Source of the DNA: Parapedobacter lycopersici | Lineage (GTDB): Bacteria > Bacteroidota > Bacteroidia > Sphingobacteriales > Sphingobacteriaceae | Length of the DNA stretch: 64,000 nucleotides | Assembly: GCF_024643285.1 (NCBI RefSeq) | Contig: NZ_JAMSLW010000001.1 | Location: 903,575 to 967,574 of the forward strand | Direction of reading: 5' to 3' | Notes under the pieces: model-generated | The model's input: the letters and a program-made list of their open reading frames with translations, nothing else | Database searches by the model: none | Told to the model about the DNA's origin: nothing | Program-made: the position numbers and the translations under genes | Part shown: positions 44,840 to 55,331 of the stretch, piece by piece | Layout: every line of letters begins with the position of its first letter | Numbering within the stretch: position 1 is the stretch's first letter

Positions 44840-47254
44840 CTAAAAAAGCGCCGGATATTTTCCAGGGTTCGCCTCGTGCATAATCGCATATACGGCTTCG
44901 ATTACGTCATCTGCCGAAGGCTTTGAAAAATAATCGCCATCAGATCCGTAAGGCGGCCGGTGTGGCTTGGCCGTCAGCGTGCGGGGCTGGCCGTCCAGGT
45001 GGTAATAGCCGTTTTGCGTTTCAAGGATTTGCTGGAGGATAAATGCAGAAGCCCCTCCCGGAACATCCTCATCGACCACAAGCAGTTTATTTGTTTTGCT
45101 GACCGATTGGGCACATACATGTTCCTCATCGAACGGCTGCAGTGTCTGTGGGTCTACAATTTCAATGGATATTCCCATTTTTTCAAGCTCAGCGGAAGCT
45201 TCCTGGACAACACGGAGTGTGGAACCATAGGAAACAACCGTTATATCCCGCCCGGTGCGCACCACCTCTGCCCTGCCCAGCGGTACGGTAAATTCGCCCA
45301 CATTGGTCGGCATACGCTCTTTAATCCGGTACCCGTTAAGGCATTCGACCACCAATGCAGGTTCATCCGAACGAAGCAGGGTATTGTACATCCCCGCTGC
45401 CTGGGTCATGTTACGCGGTACGCATACATGAATGCCGCGCATTGAGCCAAGGATCATACTCATGGGCGACCCCGAATGCCAGATGCCCTCGAGCCGGTGG
45501 CCCCGTGTCCGGATAATCAGCGGGGCCTTCTGGCCGGCTTTGGTCCGGTAGCTCAGGCTCGCCAGGTCATCCGTCAGCACTGTAAGTCCGTATACCAGGT
45601 AATCCACATACTGGATTTCGGCAATGGGCTTCAGCCCACGCATAGCCAGTCCCATACCCTGGCCAATAATAGCCGACTCCCGGATCCCGGTATCGAAAAT
45701 GCGGTGTTCGCCATGTTTGGCCTGTAATCCGGCAAACCCCTGGTTTACGTCGCCGATTTTCCCGACGTCTTCTCCAAAAGCAACCAGGCGCGGGTCACGG
45801 GCAAAATTCGCATCAAAACACGCATTCAGTACTTCTCTTCCATCCACGGTCCTACTGTCTTCGGTATATTCCGCCGCAACGGCCCGGACATGACGGGGTG
45901 ACTCAACCGTATCCGTAAACAGGTAGGAATTGTACCGTTCCTGGTTCAGCTGTTGTTTTTCGCTGTACCAGGTAAGTAAAGCAGCCTTTTCGGGATGCTG
46001 GATTCCACGGAGCTGGCGGATTACCCTTCTTACGATGCTGTATACTTCTTTCAGCGAGGGTTCGGAGAGTACCCGTAACTCGTTATACAGACTGCGCACC
46101 GTATCTTCTTCGATGGCACCCAGCAGGACTAAGGCCTCGTCCACTTCCCTCCGGAGCATTTTGTTGTAGTCGGACCAAGCCCTGCGCTGCTCCGATCGTA
46201 CGTATTCTTTTGCTTTCCGTTCGATTTCGTCCAGCTGTGCCTCCTCGGCAATGCCCGACTGCGTGATCCACGACCGCATCTGGGTAATGCAATCGAATTC
46301 TTTCTCCCAGGCCAGGCGTTCTTTTGATTTATACCGTTCGTGGGATCCGGAAGAAGAATGGCCCAGCGGCTGGGTCATTTCGGTCACATGGATCAATACC
46401 GGGATATGCTGTTCCCGGCTGAGTTTGGCTGCCCGCTCATACGTTTCGCAAAGGCCGGCATAATCCCATCCATGCACTTTGAATATTTCAAACCCTTCTC
46501 CCTTTTCGTCCCGCTGGAATCCCTTAAGCACTTCGGATATATCCGCCTTCGTCGTCTGCACCTCATTGGGCACTGAGATACCGTAACCGTCATCCCAAAT
46601 CGAAATTACAGCCGGGATCTGCCGGACACCTGCCGCGTTCACGGCCTCGAAAAACACGCCTTCGGAGGTGGACGCATTGCCCACCGTGCCAAAAGCCACT
46701 TCATTTCCCAGATTGGAAAACATCGTCATTTCAGCCAGTTCCGGATTATTGCGAAACATTTTTGACGCTAACGCAAACCCCAGGAGACGCGGCATCTGTC
46801 CGCCTGTCGTGGAAATATCCGATGCAGAGTTTTTAAGCAGTGTCTGGTCGACCCATTTCCCATCCGGGGTGAGCATCCGCGTAGCAAAATGGCTGTTCAT
46901 TTGCCGGCCCGCCGATGAAGGATCTGCCTCCAGATCCGGATGGGCATACAGCTGTGAAAAAAACTGGTATACTGAAACGATACCGGTAGCAAACATAAAG
47001 GTCTGGTCGCGGTAATAGCCTGAGCGCCAATCACCCAGCTGGAATACTTTCGCCAGTGCAATTTGGGCGAGTTCCTTTCCGTCGCCGAAAACGCCGAATT
47101 TTGCCTTGCCGGTAAGTACTTCCTTACGGCCAAGCATGCTCACATACCGGCTTTCAACGATCAGCTTGTAGTCCGCCATGACCAGCGTCCTGAAGTCGTC
47201 AAAACTTAACTTAGTATGTGTTTGCCCAGCCTGTTTAATGGAAGTATCAGACAT
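44840..47254 (-). CDS. Fused alpha/beta E1 of a 2-oxoacid dehydrogenase complex
   Basis: This 804-residue thiamine-diphosphate enzyme joins the E1 alpha half (about 1-400; GKELAQIALAKVFQLGDWRSGYYRDQ, then ISTTGGQMPRLLGFALA) to the E1 beta half (about 470-804; VDGREVLNACFDANFARDPRLVAFGEDVGKIGDVNQ, IFDTGIRESAIIGQGMGLAM and LLVVDEDVPGGASAFI). Such single-chain forms are common in Bacteroidota and act as branched-chain or general 2-oxoacid dehydrogenase E1. The E2 and E3 genes are not in the window. The TPP-binding segment reads GNASTSEGVFFEAVN. A -7 like box is at 47274-47281. Confidence 0.92.
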   Translation of the reverse strand: MSDTSIKQAGQTHTKLSFDDFRTLVMADYKLIVESRYVSMLGRKEVLTGKAKFGVFGDGKELAQIALAKVFQLGDWRSGYYRDQTFMFATGIVSVYQFFSQLYAHPDLEADPSSAGRQMNSHFATRMLTPDGKWVDQTLLKNSASDISTTGGQMPRLLGFALASKMFRNNPELAEMTMFSNLGNEVAFGTVGNASTSEGVFFEAVNAAGVRQIPAVISIWDDGYGISVPNEVQTTKADISEVLKGFQRDEKGEGFEIFKVHGWDYAGLCETYERAAKLSREQHIPVLIHVTEMTQPLGHSSSGSHERYKSKERLAWEKEFDCITQMRSWITQSGIAEEAQLDEIERKAKEYVRSEQRRAWSDYNKMLRREVDEALVLLGAIEEDTVRSLYNELRVLSEPSLKEVYSIVRRVIRQLRGIQHPEKAALLTWYSEKQQLNQERYNSYLFTDTVESPRHVRAVAAEYTEDSRTVDGREVLNACFDANFARDPRLVAFGEDVGKIGDVNQGFAGLQAKHGEHRIFDTGIRESAIIGQGMGLAMRGLKPIAEIQYVDYLVYGLTVLTDDLASLSYRTKAGQKAPLIIRTRGHRLEGIWHSGSPMSMILGSMRGIHVCVPRNMTQAAGMYNTLLRSDEPALVVECLNGYRIKERMPTNVGEFTVPLGRAEVVRTGRDITVVSYGSTLRVVQEASAELEKMGISIEIVDPQTLQPFDEEHVCAQSVSKTNKLLVVDEDVPGGASAFILQQILETQNGYYHLDGQPRTLTAKPHRPPYGSDGDYFSKPSADDVIEAVYAIMHEANPGKYPALF

Positions 47255-47273
47255 AATTTAATTGCGTTTGCTC

Positions 47274-47281
47274 CAAAAATA
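47274..47281 (-). promoter_or_regulatory. TAnnTTTG box for the E1 gene
   Basis: The minus strand reads TATTTTTG about 20 nt before the E1 start at 47254. The surrounding DNA is very A/T-rich and no -33 TTG is at the right spacing, so chance occurrence is possible. Confidence 0.35.
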
Positions 47282-47394
47282 GAAAAAAAATATTCGTTTG
47301 AAAGCGTTCGATACGTTTAAATTCAGGTGCACTTTCCGGTTTTAGCAAAATTGGTAATTTGCAAAAGACTGCGCAAGTGAACATGTAATTTATG

Positions 47395-47402
47395 TACCTT
47401 TG
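47395..47402 (+). promoter_or_regulatory. TAnnTTTG box upstream of tamB
   Basis: TACCTTTG matches the -7 consensus on the plus strand, about 210 nt upstream of the tamB start. No TTG is found at 19-21 nt upstream. If used, the tamB-tamL message carries a long leader. Confidence 0.4.
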
Positions 47403-47613
47403 CCGCTGCTTTATGATATAGTAACGCACGGTAACGGTAAAAGATTGTATGCAATATCCATTAATTCATCACAACTTCCGCAACCCCGGCGGATTGGTCC
47501 ATTTCCTTTTGATAACTTTTCGCAATACCGAAAGTTTTCGGCATTTTAGCTAAACTTTTTATAGTCTATTCCGTTATAGCTTTGGTAAACGTTTAACACA
47601 AATACCGGTTCCC

Positions 47614-50600
47614 TTGAATAAATTCGGCAGGATAACAGTCAAGACACTTCTTTGGATTATCGGAAGTATCATTGGATTGATTTTATTGCTATTTGTATTA
47701 ATCCGCATTCCCGCCGTTCAAAATTTTGTTGTCCAGAAAATAACCTCTTATCTGGAAAACAAGATCCACACCCCTGTCCGTATTGATTATGTAAGCCTGG
47801 ATCTTCCGAAAATGCTGGTTCTGGAGGGCATTTATTTCGAAGACCAATCGCAGGATACGCTGCTTTCCGGAGAGCAGCTGCGCGTGGACATCAGCATGCT
47901 GAAACTGCTAAGGAATACAGTGGAAATCAGCCGGATCGACTTACAGGGTATCACCGCCAAAATTAACCGCACATTACCCGATAGCGCATTCAATTTTGAT
48001 TACATTATCCATGCGTTTGCAACGGAACAGGATGAACCGGCAGCACCGGACAGCAGTGCACCGATGAAATTCAATGTAGACCGGGTCAATCTTGACCGCA
48101 TCCGTTTCGTATACCGCGATGAAGTCATCGGTACGGCAGCGGAAGTCAACCTCGGCCACCTGGACACCCGGATTAAAACCTTTGACCTAGCAGGTAATAT
48201 GCGTTTTGGAATTCCCAAAATCACGGTTAAAGGGCTACGGGGTGTAGTCCGCCAGTGGGCCGTTGCCAGTCCGGCTAAAGCACCGGATGCCGTGGATTTC
48301 GGCATCCCCGACACGACCGAAAGCAGCCTCCTACCCGACCTGGAGCTGGAAACATTTGATCTCAAGGATATTGATTTTGCCTATGTGGACGAGGCCGGTG
48401 CCATGGATACCCGCTTCCGGGTGGACCGTTTACTGGCCAGCCTTAACGCGCTTGACTTAAACAAGGAAATTGTCGGGATCGATGAAATCGATCTCGACGG
48501 TTCAACTTCCCGGGTATTCTTCGGTAAAACGGAGCCAAAGGCCGCTTCGTCAGATACAAGCAGCGGGGAAAGTTCCATGAACTGGCGGGTAACCGCGAAC
48601 GAAATACGGATAGCTAATACTAATTTTACCTATGAGGACGCCAGCCAGTCGCGTATAGCCACTGGCTTTGATTATGGCCATATGGATATCACCGGTGTAC
48701 AGGGTGAGCTAACCGATTTCCATTATTCGGCGGATTCCATCGGCGGCAGCCTGCGCACATTGACGGCCACGGACCACAGCGGTTTCGTGTTAAATGAAGC
48801 GCGTGCCAATTTCACTTATACCAGCAACGGTGCGACACTCAGTGAGCTGTACCTGGAAACACCGCATACGTTGATCCGGGATTATATCCGGGTTGAATAT
48901 CCCTCGTTGGAGCAGATTGCCGACGACTTGGGAAGTGTCCAGTTAGCCGCCGATATCAAGGAAAGTCATTTGGGCATGATGGACGTACTTTTCTTTGTTC
49001 CGGACCTTGATACCATGGCCGTGATGGAGCCGCTTTGGCCCCATACCTTTTTTGTAAACGGGGAAATCAATGGCCGGTTGGACGACCTGGAAATAAGGAA
49101 CCTGGAATTCCTGGCGCTTGACCGTACACGACTGGCAGCGAATGCCCACATTAAAGGGTTGCCGGATATTGACCGGTTGAACGTCGACCTCGAATTGGAA
49201 GAACTCGTTACGGGCAAAGCTGACCTGGACCGTCTGATTGCACCGGTCCTTCTGCCCGACAGTATTGAATTCCCCGCTGACCTCCGGCTAACGGGAACGT
49301 TCAATGGCGGTTTATCCCAGTTCCGGACAGACATGCAGTTGCAGACAAGCATGGGAAATGCATCGGTTGACGCTGACTTCCGGACAAATACACCGACACG
49401 GGACACGGTTTATAATGCGCAGATCAACATCGATGGCATCGATATAGGCCAGTTCATGAAAATGGACTCCACCCTTGGAAAACTGTCCTTTACTGCCCGG
49501 GCCAAGGGTACGGGACTGGATCCGGCGACCGCAACCGCAGCTATCGAGGGAACACTGGTCAGCCTGGAGGCAATGGGATATACGTATACCGATATCGCAA
49601 TCGATGCCAAGGCAAATAACGGCGACATCACGGCATCAGTGGCCAGCGGTGATCCCAATATTGATTTTGACCTCGACGCCCATGCGGATATGCGCGGCAA
49701 TTACCCAAAAGCAAAGGTTGATCTGATGGTCGACAGCATCAATCTTCGGAATTTAGGATTGATGAATGACGATTTCCGGTATCACGGCCGTTTGCTGGCC
49801 GATTTCGAAACAGCCGATATCGATCACCTGAATGGTACCGTGTCTATTGTCAATTCTTCTGTCGCTTACAATGAGGAGCGTTACACGCTGGATACGGTAC
49901 GTCTCAATGCCGTCTCCCGGGACAGTTCTGCCCTCCTGCAATTGCAGTCCGAATTTCTGAATGCGCACATGATCGGAAATTTCAAACTGAGTGAACTGAG
50001 CAATGCGATACAGGACATCGTGGCCGTGTATTACCAGCCGGACTCCATCGCCCCGATAGTTGAATATACCCCGCAGCAATTCGACTTCAGTGCGCAGTTT
50101 ACGCGTTCCAGGTTTATCCGTGGCTTATTCCCCGATCTTACCGAGATGGATGACATTACACTGGACGGTTCATTTAACAGTGCGGATAAAATGTTATTGG
50201 CAAAAGCTACGGCGCCGCATCTCGTGTATGCAGGAACTACTGTGGACGCGGTGGGGTTTGACCTCAACACCGTTGACAGTACGCTCTACTATTCTTTCCT
50301 CATCAATCGGATGGCCGTGGGTAATATCGAATTGATAAACACCTTGCTCAGCGGAACCGTGCAGCAGAATCAGCTGGATTTCGGGCTATGGATCAAGGAC
50401 AATGCTGACAAGGAACGCTACCACCTGGGCATGGGCTTACAGGTCGATGCAGGGGATTTCCGGTTTCATTTGCTGGAAGACGGGTTGATGCTGAATTATG
50501 AAAAGTGGAACGTAGACCCTAAAAATGCCATAACATTTGGCAGCAACGGATTGTCTACTCATCAGTTTATTCTCAATAACAACGGACAGGAAATGTCGAT

Positions 50601-52887
50601 CCAGTCGCAGGATTCTACGTTGAATGCACCTATAGACCTGGTATTTAAAAATTTCCGGATCGAAACCTTCAGCCAGATGCTGGAAAGCGAGTTGCTTAAT
50701 ATGGGAGGTGGCATCAATGGAACCGCCACGGTATCCCGGCTGGAATCTTCCCCGGTATTTGTTGCCGACCTTACGGTCGACCGCTTTTCATTTGGAAATG
50801 ACACGGTGGGCGACATCAAACTCAACGTAAATAACATCCGTGAAAACACATATGCTGCTGACATCAGCATTACCGGCAACGGCAATGACGTAAACCTGTC
50901 AGGCGATTTTATCAGTCCACCCGAAGGGGATGCACAACTGGATTTTGTATTAAACCTTAACCCGTTATCCATGCATTCATTGGATGCTTTCAGCTTGGGG
51001 TATCTTCGGAATTCCACCGGTGCGGTTAACGGAAAACTTCAAATTACAGGCACCCCGGATGCACCCAGGATTAACGGAGCCCTGCGTTTCGATCAGGCGA
51101 GCCTCAATGTAGCTATGCTTAATGCCACATTTAACATTGACGGACAAAGCATCAACTTCAACGACAAAGGCCTGCGTTTTAATCGCTTTTCACTGAAAGA
51201 CAGTAAGGGAAATACAGCGGTGCTTAACGGCACGGTAACGACCACGACTTATACTGATTTCGGATTCAATCTTACCCTGGCGGCCGACGATTTTCATGTA
51301 CTGAATTCGACACAGCAGGATAACGATATGTATTACGGCCAATTGTTTATTTCGAGTGACCTAAGAATACAGGGCGACATGGCCAGCCCGGATGTGAGCG
51401 GCACATTGCGGGTGAATAAAAATACCGACGTGACTTTTGTACTGCCCAACGACGATCCCGGCATGGTCGACCGGCAGGGCATCGTCCGGTTTGTCGACCG
51501 AAGCGATACGTCAGCTGTCAATGTGTTTGCGCGCGTGGACTCACTTACCCAGACCGAGCTTCAGGGTCTCAACCTTTCCGTAAACGTTGAAACTGATGAG
51601 GAAGCAGCGTTTACAATCGTCATCGACCCGGGCAGCAAGGATGCATTACACATCCGCGGCGAGGCCGAATTGAATGCCGGCATTAACCCCAGCGGCGCAA
51701 TCACCATGAGCGGTACTTACACCGTTAACGAGGGCAGTTATTCCTTTTCTTTTGGGCCGGTAAAACGGTTATTCCGGTTTCGTGAAGGCAGTACCATCAC
51801 CTGGGCCGGCGACCCGATGGATGCGCGGCTGGGTATTACTGCTGTTTATAACCTGAAGGCGCCGACGCTGGAACTGGTGCAGAATCAGATTGGCGCCGAA
51901 CGTCCCAACCTGTATAAGCAACGGGTGCCTTTTGACGTCAATCTGCATATTACCGGACAAATGTTTCAACCGCAGCTTGACTTTGATATCGACCTCGATG
52001 AAGATAATGCACTGATTTCCCAGGACGTTGCCGGTAAGGTAAACACCGGTCTGGCACAATTGCGGGAAAACCCCTCGGAGATGAACAAACAGGTTTTTGC
52101 GCTGATCGTGCTCGGTCGGTTCATGGCCGCCAATCCTTTTGAAAGCTTATCCGGGGGCGGGGGCGCCGAAGCTATTGCCCGGAACAGTGTCAGCTCGTTG
52201 CTGAGCGCCCAGCTCAACCGACTGGCTGGCAACCTCATTCAGGGCGTTGAACTGGATTTCGATCTGCAATCAACAGCGGATTACACCACCGGGCTGGGAC
52301 AAAACCGCACAGACCTGAACATCGGTGTTTCCAAAATGCTATTTAATGACCGGCTGAAAGTTACCGTAGGCTCCAATTTCGAGCTGGAGGGTAACACGCG
52401 GCCCGGCGAACAGCCCAGCAACATTGCGGGCGACATTTCCATGGATTACCAACTGTCAAAGGACGGGCGGTATTTCCTTCGTGTTTACCGCAAAAACCAA
52501 TATCAGGTGACATTGCAGGGACAATTTGTAGAAACCGGCATCGGATTTATCATTAACATGGATTATAACCGGTTCAGGGAAATATTCATGAGTGCCGATG
52601 AGCTCGCTAATCAGTTCAATACCCAAAGTCGGAGTTTCCGACGCCGGTGGGACGTCGAACGGATGGAAACAGACACGGCCTACCGCGATAGCGTAAGACG
52701 GGTCATTATCGACAGCTTAGAACGCAACGACCCCGAATTCCGGGAACGGATGCGCCAGCGCCGTGAAGAGCGGAATGATGAGCAAAATGACAGCACGCCA
52801 GCACCGGCAGAAACTGGCCAAAAAAACACCGCTATGCGCAACGAACAAGAGGAGAATGCCCCTGTGGAAGAAAGGAGTAGCCAATAA
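47614..52887 (+). CDS. tamB: TamB-family translocation and assembly module protein
   Basis: This 1757-residue protein has an N-terminal membrane anchor (residues about 10-32, TLLWIIGSIIGLILLLFVLI) and a very long AsmA/TamB-like body of repeating beta strands, with the DUF490/TamB domain at about 1300-1640 (INPSGAITMSGTYTVNEGSYSF, then LNRLAGNLIQGVELDFDLQS). The tail after 1660 is highly charged. It bridges the inner membrane to the TamL/BamA-type protein encoded next (1-nt overlap, TAATG at 52885-52889) and is thought to serve outer-membrane assembly or lipid transport. The frame has no ATG before the hydrophobic anchor back to a stop at 47551, so TTG at 47614 is the likely start. Confidence 0.9.
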   Translation: MNKFGRITVKTLLWIIGSIIGLILLLFVLIRIPAVQNFVVQKITSYLENKIHTPVRIDYVSLDLPKMLVLEGIYFEDQSQDTLLSGEQLRVDISMLKLLRNTVEISRIDLQGITAKINRTLPDSAFNFDYIIHAFATEQDEPAAPDSSAPMKFNVDRVNLDRIRFVYRDEVIGTAAEVNLGHLDTRIKTFDLAGNMRFGIPKITVKGLRGVVRQWAVASPAKAPDAVDFGIPDTTESSLLPDLELETFDLKDIDFAYVDEAGAMDTRFRVDRLLASLNALDLNKEIVGIDEIDLDGSTSRVFFGKTEPKAASSDTSSGESSMNWRVTANEIRIANTNFTYEDASQSRIATGFDYGHMDITGVQGELTDFHYSADSIGGSLRTLTATDHSGFVLNEARANFTYTSNGATLSELYLETPHTLIRDYIRVEYPSLEQIADDLGSVQLAADIKESHLGMMDVLFFVPDLDTMAVMEPLWPHTFFVNGEINGRLDDLEIRNLEFLALDRTRLAANAHIKGLPDIDRLNVDLELEELVTGKADLDRLIAPVLLPDSIEFPADLRLTGTFNGGLSQFRTDMQLQTSMGNASVDADFRTNTPTRDTVYNAQINIDGIDIGQFMKMDSTLGKLSFTARAKGTGLDPATATAAIEGTLVSLEAMGYTYTDIAIDAKANNGDITASVASGDPNIDFDLDAHADMRGNYPKAKVDLMVDSINLRNLGLMNDDFRYHGRLLADFETADIDHLNGTVSIVNSSVAYNEERYTLDTVRLNAVSRDSSALLQLQSEFLNAHMIGNFKLSELSNAIQDIVAVYYQPDSIAPIVEYTPQQFDFSAQFTRSRFIRGLFPDLTEMDDITLDGSFNSADKMLLAKATAPHLVYAGTTVDAVGFDLNTVDSTLYYSFLINRMAVGNIELINTLLSGTVQQNQLDFGLWIKDNADKERYHLGMGLQVDAGDFRFHLLEDGLMLNYEKWNVDPKNAITFGSNGLSTHQFILNNNGQEMSIQSQDSTLNAPIDLVFKNFRIETFSQMLESELLNMGGGINGTATVSRLESSPVFVADLTVDRFSFGNDTVGDIKLNVNNIRENTYAADISITGNGNDVNLSGDFISPPEGDAQLDFVLNLNPLSMHSLDAFSLGYLRNSTGAVNGKLQITGTPDAPRINGALRFDQASLNVAMLNATFNIDGQSINFNDKGLRFNRFSLKDSKGNTAVLNGTVTTTTYTDFGFNLTLAADDFHVLNSTQQDNDMYYGQLFISSDLRIQGDMASPDVSGTLRVNKNTDVTFVLPNDDPGMVDRQGIVRFVDRSDTSAVNVFARVDSLTQTELQGLNLSVNVETDEEAAFTIVIDPGSKDALHIRGEAELNAGINPSGAITMSGTYTVNEGSYSFSFGPVKRLFRFREGSTITWAGDPMDARLGITAVYNLKAPTLELVQNQIGAERPNLYKQRVPFDVNLHITGQMFQPQLDFDIDLDEDNALISQDVAGKVNTGLAQLRENPSEMNKQVFALIVLGRFMAANPFESLSGGGGAEAIARNSVSSLLSAQLNRLAGNLIQGVELDFDLQSTADYTTGLGQNRTDLNIGVSKMLFNDRLKVTVGSNFELEGNTRPGEQPSNIAGDISMDYQLSKDGRYFLRVYRKNQYQVTLQGQFVETGIGFIINMDYNRFREIFMSADELANQFNTQSRSFRRRWDVERMETDTAYRDSVRRVIIDSLERNDPEFRERMRQRREERNDEQNDSTPAPAETGQKNTAMRNEQEENAPVEERSSQ

Positions 52888-55199
52888 TGGATAGCAAAAG
52901 GCTGATTCACTACATTTACGGTATTGCAGCAGTATGGTGCCTTGCCGCCTGTAGCAATGTCAAATACCTTCCCGAAGGGGAAAGCCTGTATATCAAAGGC
53001 GAGGTGGACATTGATACGGACACCATTCCCGCCGAGTATATTGAGCCCCTGGAAACGCACCTGGAAGAGATGCTTCGCCCTAAACCCAACAAAACCATTT
53101 TGGGTATGCGGCCGCAGCTGTATATCTATAATATTGCCGGTGAACCGAAGGGCGACCGCGGTTTACGGGCGTGGATGAAAAATAAAGTGGGTGAACCCCC
53201 GGTGCTGCTATCCGATGTAAACCGGGAGTATAACGAAAACCTGTTACGCAACAGGCTGGAAAATTTAGGCTTTTTCAATGCCGAAGTAGTTTCGGACACC
53301 TCGATTATCAAGCAAAAGGCTACAGTTACTTATACGGCCTCCCCCCATATCATCTACCGGATCAATTCTGTGACATTTGAAGTAGACAGCAGCGCCTTGG
53401 GCAAGTCCATTAAAGCGACGGAAGGAGAATCGCTTCTACAGGCCGGCAGGCCCTATAACCTGGACCAGATTATTGCTGAGCGTGAACGGATAGACAACTA
53501 CCTCAAAAACAAAGGATATTATTTTTTCAGTCCGGATTACCTGTTAGTTGATGTAGACAGCACCTCCGGCAACCATCATGTGGATCTCTACGTTACCGTT
53601 AAAAGGGAAACGCCGTCCAAAGCCAAGCACCCTTATACGATCAACGATATCTATATTTATCCGGATTACACCCTTAGCCAGTCCGGATACCGCAGGCGGC
53701 CGCCCCGTAATGCGGAGCTGTATGACAGCACGTACTATTTTGTGGATCCCGATCATACCTATCGCCGGTTTGCACTGGCACGTACCATGTTTTTCAAGAA
53801 AGGGGGCCTATATAACCGCACCAGCCATAACAACACCATCAGCCAGTTGGTGGGTATGGGGACTTTTAAATTTGTACGGAATGAATTCGTAGAAGTGGAT
53901 TCGGGAAGGACCAATCAGCTTGATGTTTATTATTACCTTACCCCGATGCCCAAAAGGGGGCTGCGCATCGAGCTGCTGGGCAAAACGGCCTCTGTATATA
54001 ACGGATCGGAGCTTAATGTCAATTGGCAGCACCGCAATGCCTTCCGCAGCGGGGAGCTGCTTACCTTTACCGTATACGGCGGATTCGAAACCCAAACCGG
54101 GGGGAATGTAAACCTTAATTCCAGCTTTTACCGCTACGGTATTGAGGCCAACCTTTCGTTTCCGAGGATGATTGCCCCTTTCGACTGGCAGCCCACCCGC
54201 CGGTTTGTTCCCCGCACGCATTTTACGGCAGGTTATGAATTTCTGAACCGGCGGACGGCATACAGTTTAAACTCGATGCGATTTGCCTATGGATACTCCT
54301 GGAAAGAAAATATCCAAAAAGAACACGAGCTGGATGTACTGGAAATCGCTTATGTGCAACCCTGGAATATTACCGACTCCTACCAGCGGCAGCTGGATAC
54401 CGTGCCGCCGCTGCGACATGCCATAGAACCCCAGCTGACCTTTGGTCCAAATTACAATTTTACCTATACCAACACCATGGATGCATTACGTACACATACG
54501 TTTTATTTCAAGGGTGGTGTGGATTTATCGGCTAATCTATATGGGCTGATCCGGGGGGCAAATGCCGATGCAGGCAGAACATATCAGGTATTTGGAACGA
54601 ATTTTTCCCAATATGTTAAACTTGAAGGCGATTTCCGACATTACCTGCGACTGGGCGAAAACAGCCAGCTTGTTTCGAGGGCAATGGCGGGATTTGGATA
54701 TTCTTATGGCAACTCACGGACGCTTCCTTACGTTAAGCAGTTTTTTTCCGGTGGTCCAAACGGACTTCGCGCTTTCCGGGCCCGCGCACTTGGCCCCGGA
54801 TCCTACGAGCCTGAGTTCTTTGGCGAAGACAATTTCTTTGCCGATCAGACGGGTGACATTAAGATTGAATTAAACACCGAATTCCGGGCCAAGCTCGCCA
54901 GTGTGATTCATTGGGCAGCGTTTATCGACGCGGGTAACATTTGGCTCCAGCATTCGGACCCCAACAAGCCGGGGGCAAAATTCAGCCGTGAATTCCTGAG
55001 GGAGATGGCCGTTGGTGCCGGACTGGGACTTCGTTTTGATTTCACTTACCTGGTTATCCGGACAGACCTGGCGATGCCCCTGCGCATCCCCTATCTTGCC
55101 CGGGGCAACCGCTGGGTAATCAACCAGATTAACTTCCGCGACCCGGATTGGCGGCGTAACAACCTGGTGTTTAACCTCGCTATTGGCTATCCGTTTTAA
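52887..55199 (+). CDS. tamL: TamL: lipidated TamA/BamA-family outer-membrane protein
   Basis: This 770-residue protein begins with a lipoprotein signal ending CLAACSNVKYLPEGESLY, so the N-terminus is lipidated, unlike proteobacterial TamA. Residues about 30-380 hold POTRA-like domains (LLRNRLENLGFFNAEVVSDTS, RIDNYLKNKGYYFF), followed by a BamA/Omp85 barrel with the conserved VKQFFSGGPNGLRAFRARALGPGSYEP segment near residue 615 and the C-terminal FNLAIGYPF. Lipidated TamL partners of TamB are the Bacteroidota form. It overlaps tamB by 1 nt, so the pair is made together. Confidence 0.9.
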   Translation: MDSKRLIHYIYGIAAVWCLAACSNVKYLPEGESLYIKGEVDIDTDTIPAEYIEPLETHLEEMLRPKPNKTILGMRPQLYIYNIAGEPKGDRGLRAWMKNKVGEPPVLLSDVNREYNENLLRNRLENLGFFNAEVVSDTSIIKQKATVTYTASPHIIYRINSVTFEVDSSALGKSIKATEGESLLQAGRPYNLDQIIAERERIDNYLKNKGYYFFSPDYLLVDVDSTSGNHHVDLYVTVKRETPSKAKHPYTINDIYIYPDYTLSQSGYRRRPPRNAELYDSTYYFVDPDHTYRRFALARTMFFKKGGLYNRTSHNNTISQLVGMGTFKFVRNEFVEVDSGRTNQLDVYYYLTPMPKRGLRIELLGKTASVYNGSELNVNWQHRNAFRSGELLTFTVYGGFETQTGGNVNLNSSFYRYGIEANLSFPRMIAPFDWQPTRRFVPRTHFTAGYEFLNRRTAYSLNSMRFAYGYSWKENIQKEHELDVLEIAYVQPWNITDSYQRQLDTVPPLRHAIEPQLTFGPNYNFTYTNTMDALRTHTFYFKGGVDLSANLYGLIRGANADAGRTYQVFGTNFSQYVKLEGDFRHYLRLGENSQLVSRAMAGFGYSYGNSRTLPYVKQFFSGGPNGLRAFRARALGPGSYEPEFFGEDNFFADQTGDIKIELNTEFRAKLASVIHWAAFIDAGNIWLQHSDPNKPGAKFSREFLREMAVGAGLGLRFDFTYLVIRTDLAMPLRIPYLARGNRWVINQINFRDPDWRRNNLVFNLAIGYPF

Positions 55200-55250
55200 T
55201 TCGGAGCTATCGGCATTGTTACGCCTGTTTTATTCTTTGCCTTTTTATTC

Positions 55251-55282
55251 TTTGCTCCTTTTATCTTTAATCATTACCTTAG
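55251..55282 (+). promoter_or_regulatory. Probable mdh promoter
   Basis: TTTG (55251-55254), a 20-nt spacer and TACCTTAG (55275-55282) match the Bacteroidota promoter at all but one fixed position of the -7 box. It lies about 50 nt upstream of the mdh start in a 132-nt gap after tamL. Confidence 0.45.
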
Positions 55283-55331
55283 CTACGAGTGCAATAAATC
55301 ATAATAATAACCGTAAACAAAACAGTAAATT

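Larger units (their letters stand above)
47255..47613. other. 359-nt divergent gap between E1 gene and tamB
   Basis: The gap holds a minus-strand TAnnTTTG box for the E1 gene (47274-47281) and a plus-strand one (47395-47402) for tamB. A tamB transcript would have a leader of about 200 nt, containing a small hairpin CCGAAA/TTTCGG near 47530 and a 34-codon frame at 47449-47553 that I do not trust. No RNA gene or known riboswitch is recognised. Confidence 0.5.

Noticed and set aside
47449..47553. A 34-codon frame in the tamB leader.
   Set aside because: No motif, no regulatory codon run and no overlap with a terminator; about what chance gives in 200 nt.
55236..55254. Two TATTCTTTG elements upstream of mdh as -7 boxes.
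   Set aside because: They have three rather than two bases between TA and TTTG; the TTTG-N20-TACCTTAG pair fits the consensus spacing better.
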